The notes: generated from the sequence alone by a model not told the origin. A stretch of DNA of 64,000 bases from Chloroflexota bacterium (GCA_026707145.1 JAPOXK010000021.1:62001-126000), one strand, 5' to 3'; shown: positions 17,089-27,300, counted from the first letter of the stretch. Program-made: numbers and translations.

Positions 17089-17827
17089 GCCGGCCGGGGG
17101 AACGCCGCTGCTGGAGGCGCGCGGGATCGTCGCCGGCTACGTGCGGGGGGTGATCATCCTCAACAACTGCTCGATCACCCTCAACGCGGGCGAGATCGTC
17201 GGCGTCGTGGGGCCCAACGGGGCCGGCAAGTCGACGCTCGTGAAGGCCGTCTTCGGCCTCGTCCCGGTCTGGTCGGGCGAAGTCCTCCTACGCGGCCGGC
17301 CGGTCACCAACACCCGCCCCCACCGCCTCGTCGAGGCGGGCATCGGCTACGTCCCCCAGACGGAGAACGTCTTCCCCCGCCTCAGCGTGCGCGAGAACCT
17401 GGAGATGGGCCTCTTCCTCGAACCCAAGGCCTGGCGCGAGCGCTTCGACTTCGTCGCCGGGCTCTTTCCCCTGCTGCGGGAGCGCGCGGGCCAGCGAGCC
17501 GGCTCCCTCTCCGGCGGCGAGCGCCAGATGGTGGCGATGGGCCGCGCCCTGATGATGCGGCCGGACGTCCTGCTGCTCGACGAGCCCTCCGCCGGCCTGG
17601 CGCCCGCCTACCAGGAGGAGGTCTTCGAGCAGGTGATCGCGGTCGGCCGCGCGGGGGTGGCCGTGCTCATGGTCGAGCAGAACGCCCGGCGCTGCCTCCA
17701 GATCGCGCACCGCGGCTACGTGCTCGATCAGGGCCGCAACGCCTACGAGGGCCGCGGCGAGGACCTACTCCACGACGAGAACGTGGTCGAGCTTTACCTG
17801 GGCACGCTCAGCGCCACCTCGCGCTGA
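17081..17827 (+). CDS. livF: LIV-type ABC transporter ATPase LivF (system 2)
   Basis: 248 residues with Walker A GPNGAGKST near residue 44, signature LSGGERQMV near 142, Walker B LLLDEPSAGLAP and the LivF-type C-terminus ending DENVVELYLGTL. The GTG at 17081 overlaps the end of livG by 8 bases. It is the last gene of the livHMGF operon. Directly after its stop the sequence changes to fragments of unrelated accessory genes. Confidence 0.93.
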   Translation: MTEPAGGTPLLEARGIVAGYVRGVIILNNCSITLNAGEIVGVVGPNGAGKSTLVKAVFGLVPVWSGEVLLRGRPVTNTRPHRLVEAGIGYVPQTENVFPRLSVRENLEMGLFLEPKAWRERFDFVAGLFPLLRERAGQRAGSLSGGERQMVAMGRALMMRPDVLLLDEPSAGLAPAYQEEVFEQVIAVGRAGVAVLMVEQNARRCLQIAHRGYVLDQGRNAYEGRGEDLLHDENVVELYLGTLSATSR

Positions 17828-17842
17828 GCGGGAGGCCACCGG

Positions 17843-18009
17843 ATCGCCGAGAAGTGGCTGGATGATCGCGAGGAGGCACGCTCTCGTTCGACGACATCAC
17901 CTGGTACCAGCGGGTCTGTGCTGCCCTCGCCGAGACGCCGCGGTTGATGCAACGCATCGACGGGGTGATCGCGAGGCACGGTGGCTGGCCTCTATCGTCC
18001 AGTTCCTAG
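17843..18009 (+). pseudogene. Remnant of a type ISP restriction-modification-like C-terminus
   Basis: Two abutting frames together read like the C-terminal end of large DNA methyltransferase/type ISP enzymes: IAEKWLDDREEAR in one frame, then, after a shift of one base near 17880, LSFDDITWYQRVCAALAETP and RLMQRIDGVI. The remembered family pattern is EKWLKDR, then LSYDD, then a YQRIVVALAETIRLM-like helix. Only about 55 codons remain, with no upstream catalytic motifs, so this is a dead fragment. Recognition is from memory of the family; a protein search would settle it. Confidence 0.5.
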
Positions 18010-18017
18010 GGCCGTCC

Positions 18018-18077
18018 CTAGCGCTTCCTGCTTGGAAAGGCGGCGACGAGCACGGAGGCGTCAACGACCGCCGTCAC
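18018..18077 (-). pseudogene. Truncated PIN-domain (VapC-like) toxin start
   Basis: A GTG at 18077 opens VTAVVDASVLVAAF, the typical first strand of PIN ribonuclease toxins with the first catalytic Asp, but a stop follows after 19 codons. The GTG overlaps a TGA of an upstream minus-strand frame ending RDADRK as GTGA, the junction normally seen between antitoxin and toxin genes. The remainder of the toxin is missing, its place being taken by the methyltransferase remnant. Non-functional as seen. Confidence 0.45.
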
Positions 18078-18176
18078 TTGCGGTCTGCGTCGCGGGTTTC
18101 CAGGATGCCGGCCGGCTGGACGCGCGTCCCCGCCGCCGCTGCGCCTGTGAGGCTTCGCCGGCGCCCGCCGGGCCGC

Positions 18177-18998
18177 CTACCGGCCCGGTGATGCTTGTGG
18201 AGCGGGTTCGTCCGCGATGGCGGGGCGGTTCCTCGCGGTGACCGTGAGGTCCCGCTCGTGATGCTCCAACAGCCGTCCATCCGCCATCTCGTCGACGCGA
18301 TCGGCGAATTCCAAGACGGTGCGATCGTGCGTCGCGGTCAGGATCGTCACCCCGCGCTGGTGCGCCAGCCGGCGCAGGAGGTCGAAGATGGCGCGGGCGT
18401 TGCCGGAGTCCAGCTCTCCAGTGGGTTCGTCTGCGACGATGAGCGACGGGTCGTTCGCTAAGGCGCGCGCGATCGCCACGCGCTGCTGCTCCCCGCCCGA
18501 CAGCTCGTAGGGACGGTGGTCGCTGCGAGCATGCAGATCCACGAGCTGGAGGAGCTCGGTCGTGCGGGCCCGGCGCTTCTGCAGGCCGGCGCCCGCGATG
18601 CGCAGCGCGACCTCGACGTTCTCGTAGGCCGAGAGGAGGGGCAGGAGGCCGAACGACTGGAAGACGAATCCGATCGCGTGGCGCCGCATCTGCAGCAGCT
18701 GGCGCTCCGGGGCGCGCGTGATCTCTGTGCCGGCCAGGTAGACACGGCCCGAGTCGGGGCGGTCGAGGCCGGCGATGCAATTCAGCAGCGTCGTCTTGCC
18801 GGATCCAGAGCGGCCCATCAGGGCGGCGAACACGCCCCGCTCGATGCGCAGCGAGAGATCCCGTACCGCCCAGATCTCCTCCCCGCCCACTTGGAAGCGG
18901 CGGCTCACCCGCTCCACCTGCACGATCGGCTCCGAGTGGCCCGCCGGCGCAGCCGGCGGAGCGGTGGGGCGCTCGCTGCCGGGCGGCCGGCCGGTCAT
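18177..18998 (-). CDS. ABC transporter ATPase, LolD/MacB type
   Basis: 273 residues. Walker A GRSGSGKTT is near residue 62, the Q-loop reads IGFVFQSFGLLPLLSAYENV, the signature LSGGEQQRVAIARAL is near 166 and Walker B LIVADEPTGELDS follows, the last being typical of ATPases paired with FtsX/MacB permeases. The N-terminal 25 residues are Pro/Ala-rich. It overlaps the upstream ATPase gene by 4 bases (ATGA) and is last of a three-gene operon, FtsX permease, ATPase, ATPase. The substrate is unknown; the family exports or extracts lipoproteins, peptides or drugs, or transduces signals to cell-wall enzymes. Confidence 0.92.
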   Translation of the reverse strand: MTGRPPGSERPTAPPAAPAGHSEPIVQVERVSRRFQVGGEEIWAVRDLSLRIERGVFAALMGRSGSGKTTLLNCIAGLDRPDSGRVYLAGTEITRAPERQLLQMRRHAIGFVFQSFGLLPLLSAYENVEVALRIAGAGLQKRRARTTELLQLVDLHARSDHRPYELSGGEQQRVAIARALANDPSLIVADEPTGELDSGNARAIFDLLRRLAHQRGVTILTATHDRTVLEFADRVDEMADGRLLEHHERDLTVTARNRPAIADEPAPQASPGR

Positions 18999-19975
18999 GG
19001 GTCGGCGTCGGGAGCGCGCGCGATGGTGACGCGACCGTCTTGAAGGTCCATCTGAACGTGGCTGCCCAGCCCCGCCGCGTCCCGCAGCTCCCTCGGGATC
19101 TGGACGCGGCCGCTGCGGTCGACCACTGTGTACTCGCGGCGGCCGACATCCGTGGCGCCGCCGGGCGGCGCTCCCGCGGCGTTGAAGATCTCCGTTGCGA
19201 TGCGGCCATCGCGGATCAGGGCCACGCGGGGCACGCGGTCCGTGATCCCTTCGTCGTGGGTCACGATCACGATCGTGACTCCGAAGCGACGGTTGAGGCC
19301 GGCGAAGAGGTCGAAGATCTGATCGGCGGTGCGGGTGTCGAGTTCCCCGGTGGGCTCATCGGCGAGAAGGAGGGGCGGCTCGTTGGCGAGCGCCACCCCG
19401 ATCGACACGCGTTGCTGCTCCCCGCCGGAGAGCTGCTCCAGGCGCGATCGTGCGCGCGCGCTGAGACCGATCGCCTCCAGCAAGGCCGTGGTGCGCGCAC
19501 GCACCTGCTGGCGCGGCCGGCCGGCGAGGACCATGGGCAGCTCGATGTTCTGGGCCGCGGAGAGGTAAGGGACCAGGTTGTGACCGGCCTGCTGCCAGAC
19601 GAAGCCGACCTGCCGGCGCCGGTACTCCACGCGCTCCGGTTCCTCCATCGTCAGCAGGTCCCGGCCGTCGACGAGGACGGAGCCGGCGCTTGGCAGGTCC
19701 AGGCCGGCCAGGATGTTGAGCAGCGTGGACTTGCCGGAGCCCGAGGCGCCGACGAGCGCAAGCATCTCGCCGCGCTTGATGCGCAGGTCCAGGCCCCGCA
19801 GCGCGACCACCTCCAGCTGCGCCACTTTGTAGATCTTGAAGAGGTCGGCGCAGACGATGTGCCAGTCGGGGTTCCCCGGCTCGGATCCGTCGCCGGCTAC
19901 GGAGGGCGGTTGCTGCGTCATCGGTCCCATCGTCGATCTCTCGGGCGCTTCCTCCGGAAGCCCGACCGGCATCAT
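18995..19975 (-). CDS. LolD/MacB-type ABC ATPase with C-terminal AbrB-like domain
   Basis: 326 residues. ATPase part: Walker A GASGSGKST (about residue 73), Q-loop VGFVWQQAGHNLVPYLSA, signature LSGGEQQRVSIGVAL (about 180), Walker B LLADEPTGELDT. After the ATPase comes a segment of about 45 residues (from about 281), REYTVVDRSGRVQIPRELRD followed by AAGLGSHVQMDLQDGRVTIA, which has the pattern of an AbrB/MazE/SpoVT swapped hairpin. The ATG at 19975 overlaps the stop of the FtsX gene (ATGA), indicating coupling; later ATGs at residues 16 and 19 are alternatives. The AbrB-like part could dimerise the ATPase or bind DNA; this is inference. Confidence 0.9.
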   Translation of the reverse strand: MMPVGLPEEAPERSTMGPMTQQPPSVAGDGSEPGNPDWHIVCADLFKIYKVAQLEVVALRGLDLRIKRGEMLALVGASGSGKSTLLNILAGLDLPSAGSVLVDGRDLLTMEEPERVEYRRRQVGFVWQQAGHNLVPYLSAAQNIELPMVLAGRPRQQVRARTTALLEAIGLSARARSRLEQLSGGEQQRVSIGVALANEPPLLLADEPTGELDTRTADQIFDLFAGLNRRFGVTIVIVTHDEGITDRVPRVALIRDGRIATEIFNAAGAPPGGATDVGRREYTVVDRSGRVQIPRELRDAAGLGSHVQMDLQDGRVTIARAPDADP

Positions 19976-22900
19976 TCGCCCAGCCGCAGGATGCGGTGGA
20001 GCGCGAGGCGCGCGTACAGTGCCACGACGACGCCGACCGTCAGCAAGAAGACGGCGCCGAGGATGGCGTAAACGATGCCGATCGTACCCCAGTCCGTGGC
20101 CAGTACGAAGGGCGGGACGACCTCCTCGCCGCGCTCGGTGATCCCGAGGAATTCGAGCATGAGGATGCCGAGGCGCGCACCGACTAGCGTGCCGACCGCC
20201 ATCGCCAGGACGACGATGAAGACCTTTTCGAAGGTGACGACGGCGAGCGTCTGTCGCAGGGAGAACCCCAAGGTGCGCAGGACGGCGAACTCCAACGCGC
20301 GCGCGCGCGCGGAGGCGAGCGAGGAGACGAGGAACCCGAGGATGCTCAGCAGGAGCACCGCGGAGAACGATAGGAAAAGCAAGCCGTCCCAGCCGGCGGC
20401 GGTGAGAGGGTCCTCGTTCTGGGCGTCGCGCAGCGCCTCGGCATCCCAGACCGTGGGATCGCCGAAGCCGCCGGCGGCGATCGTTGCGCGCAGGGAGGCG
20501 AGCCCGGCCGCATCCCGGGGATCGATCCACACCTCGTTCGGGGCGACGACGCCGGAGCGCGTGCCTTCCGCGTTGATGAGAAAGCTCAGCCGTTCCCCGT
20601 CGGCGAGAAGGAGGCCCCTCCCCTGCCGCGGGTCGAACGTGGGGAATAGATCGAACGCGCCCGCGATCCGAACTGGCATCGGTCCCTGGGATGCGAAGAC
20701 GAGAACGTCGTCGCCGGGGCGGAGGTCGGCCTCGTCGAGGAAGGCCTGATTGGCGATCACCGCCAGTGGGAGATCATCCCCGGCGATTCGGATCCCCCGC
20801 GTGGTTTGGAGGCTGCGCTCCCACGTGTAGCGGGCGGCGCTCTCACCGGAGACGACGAGATCACGTTCCGCGTTGAAACGGTCGGGACGGCCGGTGGCCG
20901 TGGCTTCGAAGACCGGCGTCCAGCGCTCGAGACTCTCGAAATCCTCGACTACGACGCCGTTGTCGAAGGGCGTATCCGGTGGCCCCGCTATGGGACTGTA
21001 TTGCAGGTCGTCGAACACGATCTGGTTGGCGAACGATCCGAAGCGCGGCGCCCGCCGCACGAAGATGCCCGTGACGGTGGCGGGGCCCGCAGCCAGGCCG
21101 TCCAGCGGCGCCGTGAGCAAGCGCCAACCGATCCCGCCGTCCAAGACGGGGCCCAGCCGCAGATCGATATAGCGTCCCTCGCTGTCCCGCATCCGCAGGG
21201 ACACGATCACGCTGCTGGTACGCATCAGATGGGCCCAGATCCCGATGCGCTCCGCGTCCGCGGGGATCGCCACGGCCGGAAGATCGAGCGGGTTCTCACC
21301 CAGCGGTGCCAGGAGCGTCGCCAGGGAATCAGCGGCCAGGTCGTCACGGAACCAGGCGACCTCCGGGAAGCGGACGGGGTCCACGCCGAGGAGATCGACC
21401 GCGATCGGACGGCCGTTCCTGAGCCGGTAGCGGATGTCGGTGCGGAGTGCTGCGCTCGCGGCGGCGACGTCGCTGCGGCGTTCGAACGCGGCCACCAGGC
21501 TGGCGGCGCCGCGCTCGTTCGTATCGAGCTCGGAGAGGCGGAGGGGTGCTCCGGCCAGGTAGGCCGCGCGATCGTCGAAGGATCGTTCGAGGGTCGCGCC
21601 GAACGTCGCGGAGAACATGCCGATCGCGGTCGCCAGGATGAGCAGGAGCACGAGGCGCGAATGCTCCAGCGGAGCACGCATCAGCTGCCATATCCCCAGT
21701 TGGAGCGGGGTGCGGCTGAAGCGCCGCGTGGCGCGGTCGACGGCTCGCACGAGCAGGGGGAAGAGGCGCAGGAAGACGACGGCCACCGTGACCAGGAAGA
21801 CCGTGGGCGCCAGCAGGAGGAGGGGATCGTAATTGAGGTCTCCGAACAGCTCCTCGGTCACGAGCGAATCCGATCTCTGGAGTTGGAAGAAGAGCAGCGC
21901 CGCCAGCACCACGACGACGAGATCCAGGTAGTAGCGATGGAAGGCGGATTGTCCCGCAGGCCGGGACAGAGCCTGCTTGTGTTGCACGACGCCGCGCCGT
22001 CCCATCGCGATCGCAGGGACGAGCAAGGCAAGGAAAGCCAACCCCGCCCCCAGCGCCGCCCAGGCGTAGGCGGTGGCAGTGAGCTGCGTGTCCAGCAGAG
22101 CGCCGCCGCTGAGTCCGTCGAAGGCGGGCGTCAGTCCGAGAAGCGATACGACGCCCAACGCGAGTGGCGGGCCGGCCGCTAGGCCGATCCCGGACAGGAT
22201 CGCGCCTTCGATCGCATAGATCCCAAGGATGTGACGAGTCCCCGCCCCCCGGCTCTTGAGCAGCGCGACCTCACCGGCCTGCCGCTCGACGAGCAGCGCC
22301 GCCACCATCATGAGGTAGTACAGCACGATCGCCACGATCTGGAGTGTCATCACCAAGAGCGGCACCTGCGCGAAGAAATCCCGCGTCGAGAAGGTATCCA
22401 GGAGGGCCGCCATCTCGCTCTGCACCCGCGCTCGGTCGGCACTGCCCAGGACGGTCCGCTCGAAGGTGTGCAGCCGTTGAGCCAAGGACTCGACATCGTC
22501 GGAGTCGATCGTCCTCAGGTCGAAGTAGGCGAGCGTCTCAAGGCGAGCGGTGATATCGGGAAGGTGCCCTGAGATCACGTCCAGGAGCGTGTCCTCCGTC
22601 GTGAAGAAGCGATAGGTGGGCGGGTCCTGCCGGTCCACGAAGAAGTAGTCGGTGCGGCGCCCCCAGTACTCCTCCTCCGCGTCCCTCTGGCCGATGAGCC
22701 CGACGACGGTCACCTCGATCGGCGCCACGTCTTCGCGCCAGAACGGGTGGAGGGCGAAGGTATCGCCGATCGCGACACCGAAGGCGGCCGCCGCCTCGGA
22801 GCCGAGCGCGACTTCGATTCTGGGCCCGCCCTGCGCCGTGGCACTGGATTCCGAAGTGGGCAAGCGTCCCCCGTCGATCGTGACGTGCGGGTCAAGCCCG

Positions 22901-23379
22901 GTCAGAAATTGCAGATTGGCGCGGGGGAGGTCGGGCGTTTGGCGGAAGCGGGTAGCGGGGTCGGTGAGGAAGAACGTCGCAGAGAGCGCGGTGCGGGTGC
23001 TGGCGCGGAGGTACGGATCGATCCAGCTCAGGGCCCGGTCGATGAGCAGCTGGGATTCCTCGTAGCCGGGCGACGCCAGCGCGTGCCCGCTCAGCGAGAC
23101 GGCCAGGTCAAGCTCCGTCTTGTCGGCGCGGCTCAACTCGACATCGATCCCGCGCTCCCGCAGTGCGTTGCGGTAGATCTCGGTGGCGGCCATCAAGCCC
23201 ACGGCCAGGATCACGCCTGCCAGCACAGCGGCCAGCAAGCGCCGGTGTCCGGCGGCCCGGCCCAGAGCGAGACGCAGCACGATGGGCAGCGTGATCAGCA
23301 TGACGAAGAGCGCTGCCCAAAGGTGCCCCGATCTGGCGGGGGTGCTTGGCGACGACGGCGCGCTAGGATCCGGCTGCAC
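19972..23379 (-). CDS. Giant FtsX/MacB-family permease 1 with internal beta-sandwich-like region
   Basis: 1135 residues. Layout: two hydrophobic segments (about 22-65), an extracytoplasmic domain, an FtsX block of three to four membrane helices (about 335-480), two further helices (about 495-560), another FtsX-type start (HSRLVLLLILATAIGMFSATFGATLERSF), a second large extracytoplasmic domain (about 620-985) and a final FtsX block (LLFLSFSAVLLLSILGFLVSS to the end). Inside the second extracytoplasmic domain (about 690-860) are segments reminiscent of carbohydrate-binding beta-sandwiches, for example VVVEDFESLERW and IVFDDLQYSP. The start is GTG at 23379. It heads the operon with both ATPases. 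Confidence 0.9.
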   Translation of the reverse strand: MQPDPSAPSSPSTPARSGHLWAALFVMLITLPIVLRLALGRAAGHRRLLAAVLAGVILAVGLMAATEIYRNALRERGIDVELSRADKTELDLAVSLSGHALASPGYEESQLLIDRALSWIDPYLRASTRTALSATFFLTDPATRFRQTPDLPRANLQFLTGLDPHVTIDGGRLPTSESSATAQGGPRIEVALGSEAAAAFGVAIGDTFALHPFWREDVAPIEVTVVGLIGQRDAEEEYWGRRTDYFFVDRQDPPTYRFFTTEDTLLDVISGHLPDITARLETLAYFDLRTIDSDDVESLAQRLHTFERTVLGSADRARVQSEMAALLDTFSTRDFFAQVPLLVMTLQIVAIVLYYLMMVAALLVERQAGEVALLKSRGAGTRHILGIYAIEGAILSGIGLAAGPPLALGVVSLLGLTPAFDGLSGGALLDTQLTATAYAWAALGAGLAFLALLVPAIAMGRRGVVQHKQALSRPAGQSAFHRYYLDLVVVVLAALLFFQLQRSDSLVTEELFGDLNYDPLLLLAPTVFLVTVAVVFLRLFPLLVRAVDRATRRFSRTPLQLGIWQLMRAPLEHSRLVLLLILATAIGMFSATFGATLERSFDDRAAYLAGAPLRLSELDTNERGAASLVAAFERRSDVAAASAALRTDIRYRLRNGRPIAVDLLGVDPVRFPEVAWFRDDLAADSLATLLAPLGENPLDLPAVAIPADAERIGIWAHLMRTSSVIVSLRMRDSEGRYIDLRLGPVLDGGIGWRLLTAPLDGLAAGPATVTGIFVRRAPRFGSFANQIVFDDLQYSPIAGPPDTPFDNGVVVEDFESLERWTPVFEATATGRPDRFNAERDLVVSGESAARYTWERSLQTTRGIRIAGDDLPLAVIANQAFLDEADLRPGDDVLVFASQGPMPVRIAGAFDLFPTFDPRQGRGLLLADGERLSFLINAEGTRSGVVAPNEVWIDPRDAAGLASLRATIAAGGFGDPTVWDAEALRDAQNEDPLTAAGWDGLLFLSFSAVLLLSILGFLVSSLASARARALEFAVLRTLGFSLRQTLAVVTFEKVFIVVLAMAVGTLVGARLGILMLEFLGITERGEEVVPPFVLATDWGTIGIVYAILGAVFLLTVGVVVALYARLALHRILRLGE

Positions 23380-23405
23380 CTGACGACGGTGGAGAGGGGC
23401 GGACG

Positions 23406-23810
23406 ATGCGCGCGTGCCTTACTGCGGCCCGGGCCGCTGGCCTTTCGCTGGCCCTGCTCGCCGCCCTGACCTTTGCGGCCACTGCGGTCTTGGGCTGGCG
23501 GATCACCGACGAATCCGATCCTGAGCCGCGCCGGATCTTCCAAGGCGAAGCCCTCATGGATAACGCTCCCCCTGCCGATCTGGCTGGCGTCGTGAGCGAT
23601 GTCGACGGGGAGTACGTCCAGGTGCGCGTCGATGAGACGCTGGTGTCTGTGCGTGTGGGGTCGGAGGCGCTGATTCAACGGCTCACTCCGATCACCCCGG
23701 CGGAGGTGCGGGCGGGGGAGTGGGTGATCGTCGGGGCGATCGATGACAACTCCCTTACGCTGGTCCTGCAGGCAGTGGTCGTCGCCGCACCGGACGAAGT
23801 CGCGCCGTGA
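23406..23810 (+). CDS. Small membrane-anchored protein, DUF5666-like
   Basis: 134 residues. One N-terminal hydrophobic segment (about 8-30, ending AVLGWRITDE) should anchor it with the rest outside the membrane. The remainder is beta-rich and has the DUF5666-like pattern LAGVVSDVDGEYVQVRVDE, then AEVRAGEWVIVGAIDDNSLTL. No function is known for this family. It is divergent from FtsX permease 1, 26 bases apart, and overlaps the next plus-strand gene by one base, so it is probably an accessory part of the exporter module. Confidence 0.7.
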   Translation: MRACLTAARAAGLSLALLAALTFAATAVLGWRITDESDPEPRRIFQGEALMDNAPPADLAGVVSDVDGEYVQVRVDETLVSVRVGSEALIQRLTPITPAEVRAGEWVIVGAIDDNSLTLVLQAVVVAAPDEVAP

Positions 23811-24322
23811 TGCCGCACACGTGGTGGGGCCTGGGCGCTTGGTTGGGGATCGTTGTGATCGCCGCTGTCGCGGGTTGGCTCGTCGGAGCGGAGTTGATCG
23901 CGCACAGCGCACGGCAATCCGAGCCTGTGCTGGTGCGTCCGGCGACCCCGAGCGCAAGTGGCGCGGCTGGGAGCGTGATCGTTCCCCGCAGTGGCTTGAG
24001 CCCCTTCGGTCACGCGGCGGGCTTGCCCGGGCGGCAGGTTCTGATTGGCCGTGTAACCGGCTCCGATCGCGAGACGCTGACACTGGCGTGGGCCGGTGGC
24101 AGGACTCGCTTCCGCTTCGCGGAAGGATCGAGCTTCCTGTTGCGGCTCGCACAGGAGCCCGAAGCGACGATCGAGCCGGGCGCCGCGATCGCATTGCTTG
24201 TGTCCGAGTCGGCTGGAGGTGCCCTGATCGCGCAGTCCGGCCTGTTGCTGCCGGAGGAGAGCCGGCCGCAGGTTCTGCCCGGGGAGATTATCGACGTGCT
24301 GGAGCTGGAATCGCTGCCCTGA
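23810..24322 (+). CDS. Membrane-anchored hypothetical protein, second DUF5666-like
   Basis: 170 residues from the ATG at 23810, which overlaps the previous stop (TGATG). A single N-terminal membrane segment (GAWLGIVVIAAVAGWLVGAEL) is followed by a flexible Pro/Ser region. A beta-rich domain follows, GRVTGSDRETLTLAWAGGRTRFRF and later IEPGAAIALLVSES, similar in pattern to the preceding gene product. It converges on FtsX permease 2, 19 bases apart. It was not recognised beyond this likeness. Confidence 0.68.
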   Translation: MPHTWWGLGAWLGIVVIAAVAGWLVGAELIAHSARQSEPVLVRPATPSASGAAGSVIVPRSGLSPFGHAAGLPGRQVLIGRVTGSDRETLTLAWAGGRTRFRFAEGSSFLLRLAQEPEATIEPGAAIALLVSESAGGALIAQSGLLLPEESRPQVLPGEIIDVLELESLP

Positions 24323-24341
24323 GACTTGCGTTGTGGCCATC

Positions 24342-27300
24342 TCACGCGGCCAATCGCAGCGCGTGCGTGATCGATCCGCGGGCGGAAAGGCGCCAGGCTA
24401 TTCCGACTCCCAAGGCGAGGGTCGCGACCAATCCGACGTAGGTGCCCAGGACGACCTCCCAGTCTGTCGTGAGCAGGAAGGGCGGCAGGACCCGATCGCC
24501 TGCCGCGTCGACTTCCAGGAAACGCAATGTGAGGCGGGCGATGCGATCGCCCAAGAAGGTACCGAGCCCCAGCCCGATGATCGCGACCACTGCGTACTCG
24601 GCCGTGAGTTGAGCGAGCAGCGCGCGCCGGCTGGTCCCGAGCGTGCGCAAGACGGCCATCTCCAGCGTGCGGTCACGCGCTGTGAGGACGACGCTCACTA
24701 GGAGTGCGACCAGCACGAGGATCGCGACGGCGACGAACGCAACCAGCAGGATGCCGCTGCCGCCGGCGGCAACCAGAGGGTCGGTCCCCACCGTGGCCAG
24801 CAGGGTCCGCTGATCGGTGACGGGCGCGCCCATCGCGGAGAGATCGCTCAGCGCCGCGACCGTGTGCGCCCGCCGTGCAGGATCGCTCGGCCCGCTGACC
24901 CACAGCTCGTTGATCGGAGTTGGGTTGCGGAAATCGAGGGTCGCGCCAAGGTGGTTGAGTTCGGCCACGTCGGTAATCAGGAACCCCCCGTTCTCTTGGG
25001 GATCCAGAGTCGGGAAGAACGCGACGGTCGCGATGATGCGCACGTCGATGCTGAATGGCCCCAAGTGCAAGGGTGCCGCGTCACCGACCCGGAGGCCGTG
25101 GTTGTGGAGGAACGTCTCGCTCGCGATCACATGGAGCGCACAACGTCCATCCACATCACACAGATTGGGACTGGGAAGGTAGAGGCCGCGACGGCCGGGT
25201 GAGACCCCCGCCGCCCAACGGTACTCCACGGCGCTGTTGCCGCTGTGGGCGACGATGTCCGTCCGGCGCTCGACCGCGTCTGTCGCGCCCGTCGCCGCGA
25301 GGGGTTGCAGCAGCCATTGACGAGCGTCCGATTCAAACCCCTCGATCAGGATGCGGTCACCACGCGCCGTGATCGCCACGAGATCGTCGAACAAGAGGCT
25401 GCCTGGTTCGCCGAGGCGCTGGGACTCGCCCTCCGTGTAGGTGATGGCGTGGAGGGTAAAGGGCGGGCGGGCGTCGCTGAACGCGGCGGGCCCGGTGGCG
25501 TCGCCGCGCAACTCTTGCCAGACACCGGCCAATCCAGGGCTGCCCAGCCCGACACGGAAGAACCGGCCGTCACGGTCGCGTAGCTGGAGCCACACCGAGA
25601 GGTCATCGCGCGGCACGCTCGGGTTCACCCACAGACTGAGTTCCATCAGGTCGTCGGGGAGTGGCAGGCCGCCGAGGCTGGCGGTGGGGCGGAGCTTGGG
25701 AAGCAGTGTCGCCAGGGGCTCGGAGCTGAAGTCGTCGCGGAACCACAGGATCGAAGCGGCTCGGGCGCTGTCCAGAGCAAGGATCTGTACCTCACGTCCC
25801 CGGACGCCGGTCGCGCCAACGCTACCGCGGCGCCGGATCGCGAGTGTGCTCGCGCTGGCGCCCGGCAGCGCTTCGATCTGCGCTTGGGCCAATCCGGGCG
25901 GGCGGGGGTCCGCTCCCACGCGGAGGTCGACGCCGGCCTCAAAGCGGGCGCGCTCGTCGAGCGAGCGATCAACCGTTGCGTCGTAGGATGCGGCAAACGT
26001 GCCGAGCGCCGCGGCGAGCATCGTCAGGACAGCGAGCCGAATGACCGGACTGGGATTGCGGGCTGCCTGGCGGAGCGCGGCGGCGATCGGCATAGAGATG
26101 CGGTGCCTTGCGATCCAGGCCAGAGCGGAGAGGGCAGGCGGAAGCAGACGCAGGACGAGGAGGATCGCGATCAGGCCAACGAGCGCCGGAGCGATCAGGA
26201 CGAGCGGCTCGGTGGAAAGGCCGCCAACCGTGTTGCGTGTGAACACCGCGTCGCGCGCGCCCACCGACCAAACGAGAAACCCCGCGACCGCTACGAAGAC
26301 AATGTCGAGGTAGTAGCGCTGAAAGACGTTGCGACCGGCTGGCCGCGCCGCTATGCGCCGGGCCGGGCCGGGTGGGACGCGCGCCGCCTCCGCGACTGGG
26401 ACAAGGACGACGCCCATTGCCAGCGCCGCTCCTGCCAGCGCCAGCGCCCAGGCTTGCGGCGTGAGAGAAATTGCGATCCAGTCATTGCTGGTGACGTCGC
26501 GGAAGCTGCCGATGAATCCGAGGGCGCTCACGGCAGCCGCGGCGATCAGCGGCGCCACTGCCGCCGCTAGGATCACGATCAGCAGGAGTTGCAGAGCGTA
26601 CAGCCCGAGCACCTGCAGCAACGAGGCGCCTCGACTGCGCAGCAAGGCGATCTCGTCGGTCTCTCTGCTTATCAGAAGACGGGCCATCACGAAGATGAAG
26701 AGGAAGACGACGCCGACGACCTGTACCACGATCAGCAAAATCGGCACGACGCTGAAGTCGCGTGCCTCTTGGAAGCTGCGTAGTGCTCCATCGAACGAAC
26801 TCGATACCGCTCCCCCGACCGAGGCAATGTCCGTCTGGAGGTTGGCGAAGCGATCGAGATCGGCGGGAACGTCGGCGCTGTCGAACGTGTTGAGCGGAAT
26901 CAGGTCCACGAAGCGGATGTCGGCGCGGTAGCCAGGGAGCAGCTGGCTTAGCGGACCGAAAAGCGCGTCAGAGTGAACGAAGAGCGCGAAGACCCGCGGT
27001 AGGGCCAGGCTCTTCCGCGGCTCCCGGGGGCGCGCAAGATTCGCAAGCGCCGCGTCCCAAAACGGATCGTGGGGGTTGTGCGCGTCGAAGATACCGACCA
27101 CTTTGGCCGGGAGTTGTAGGCCGATCAGCGCAGATGTGGCGCAAGGCTCGAGCGAGGGCGATGTCGCCGCGGTGGGACCGTCGAGTAGCGGCGGCTCGCG
27201 GTCACAATCGTCGTAAACGTCCGCGACCGCGAACGCATCCCCCACTCCGAGGCGAGCAAACTCGGCGTGGGCGCGCGGGAGCGCGACTTCGATGGGACCG

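Noticed and set aside
20806-22182. Plus-strand open frame of 458 codons
   Set aside because: It is antisense to FtsX permease 1, highly charged and without domain likeness.
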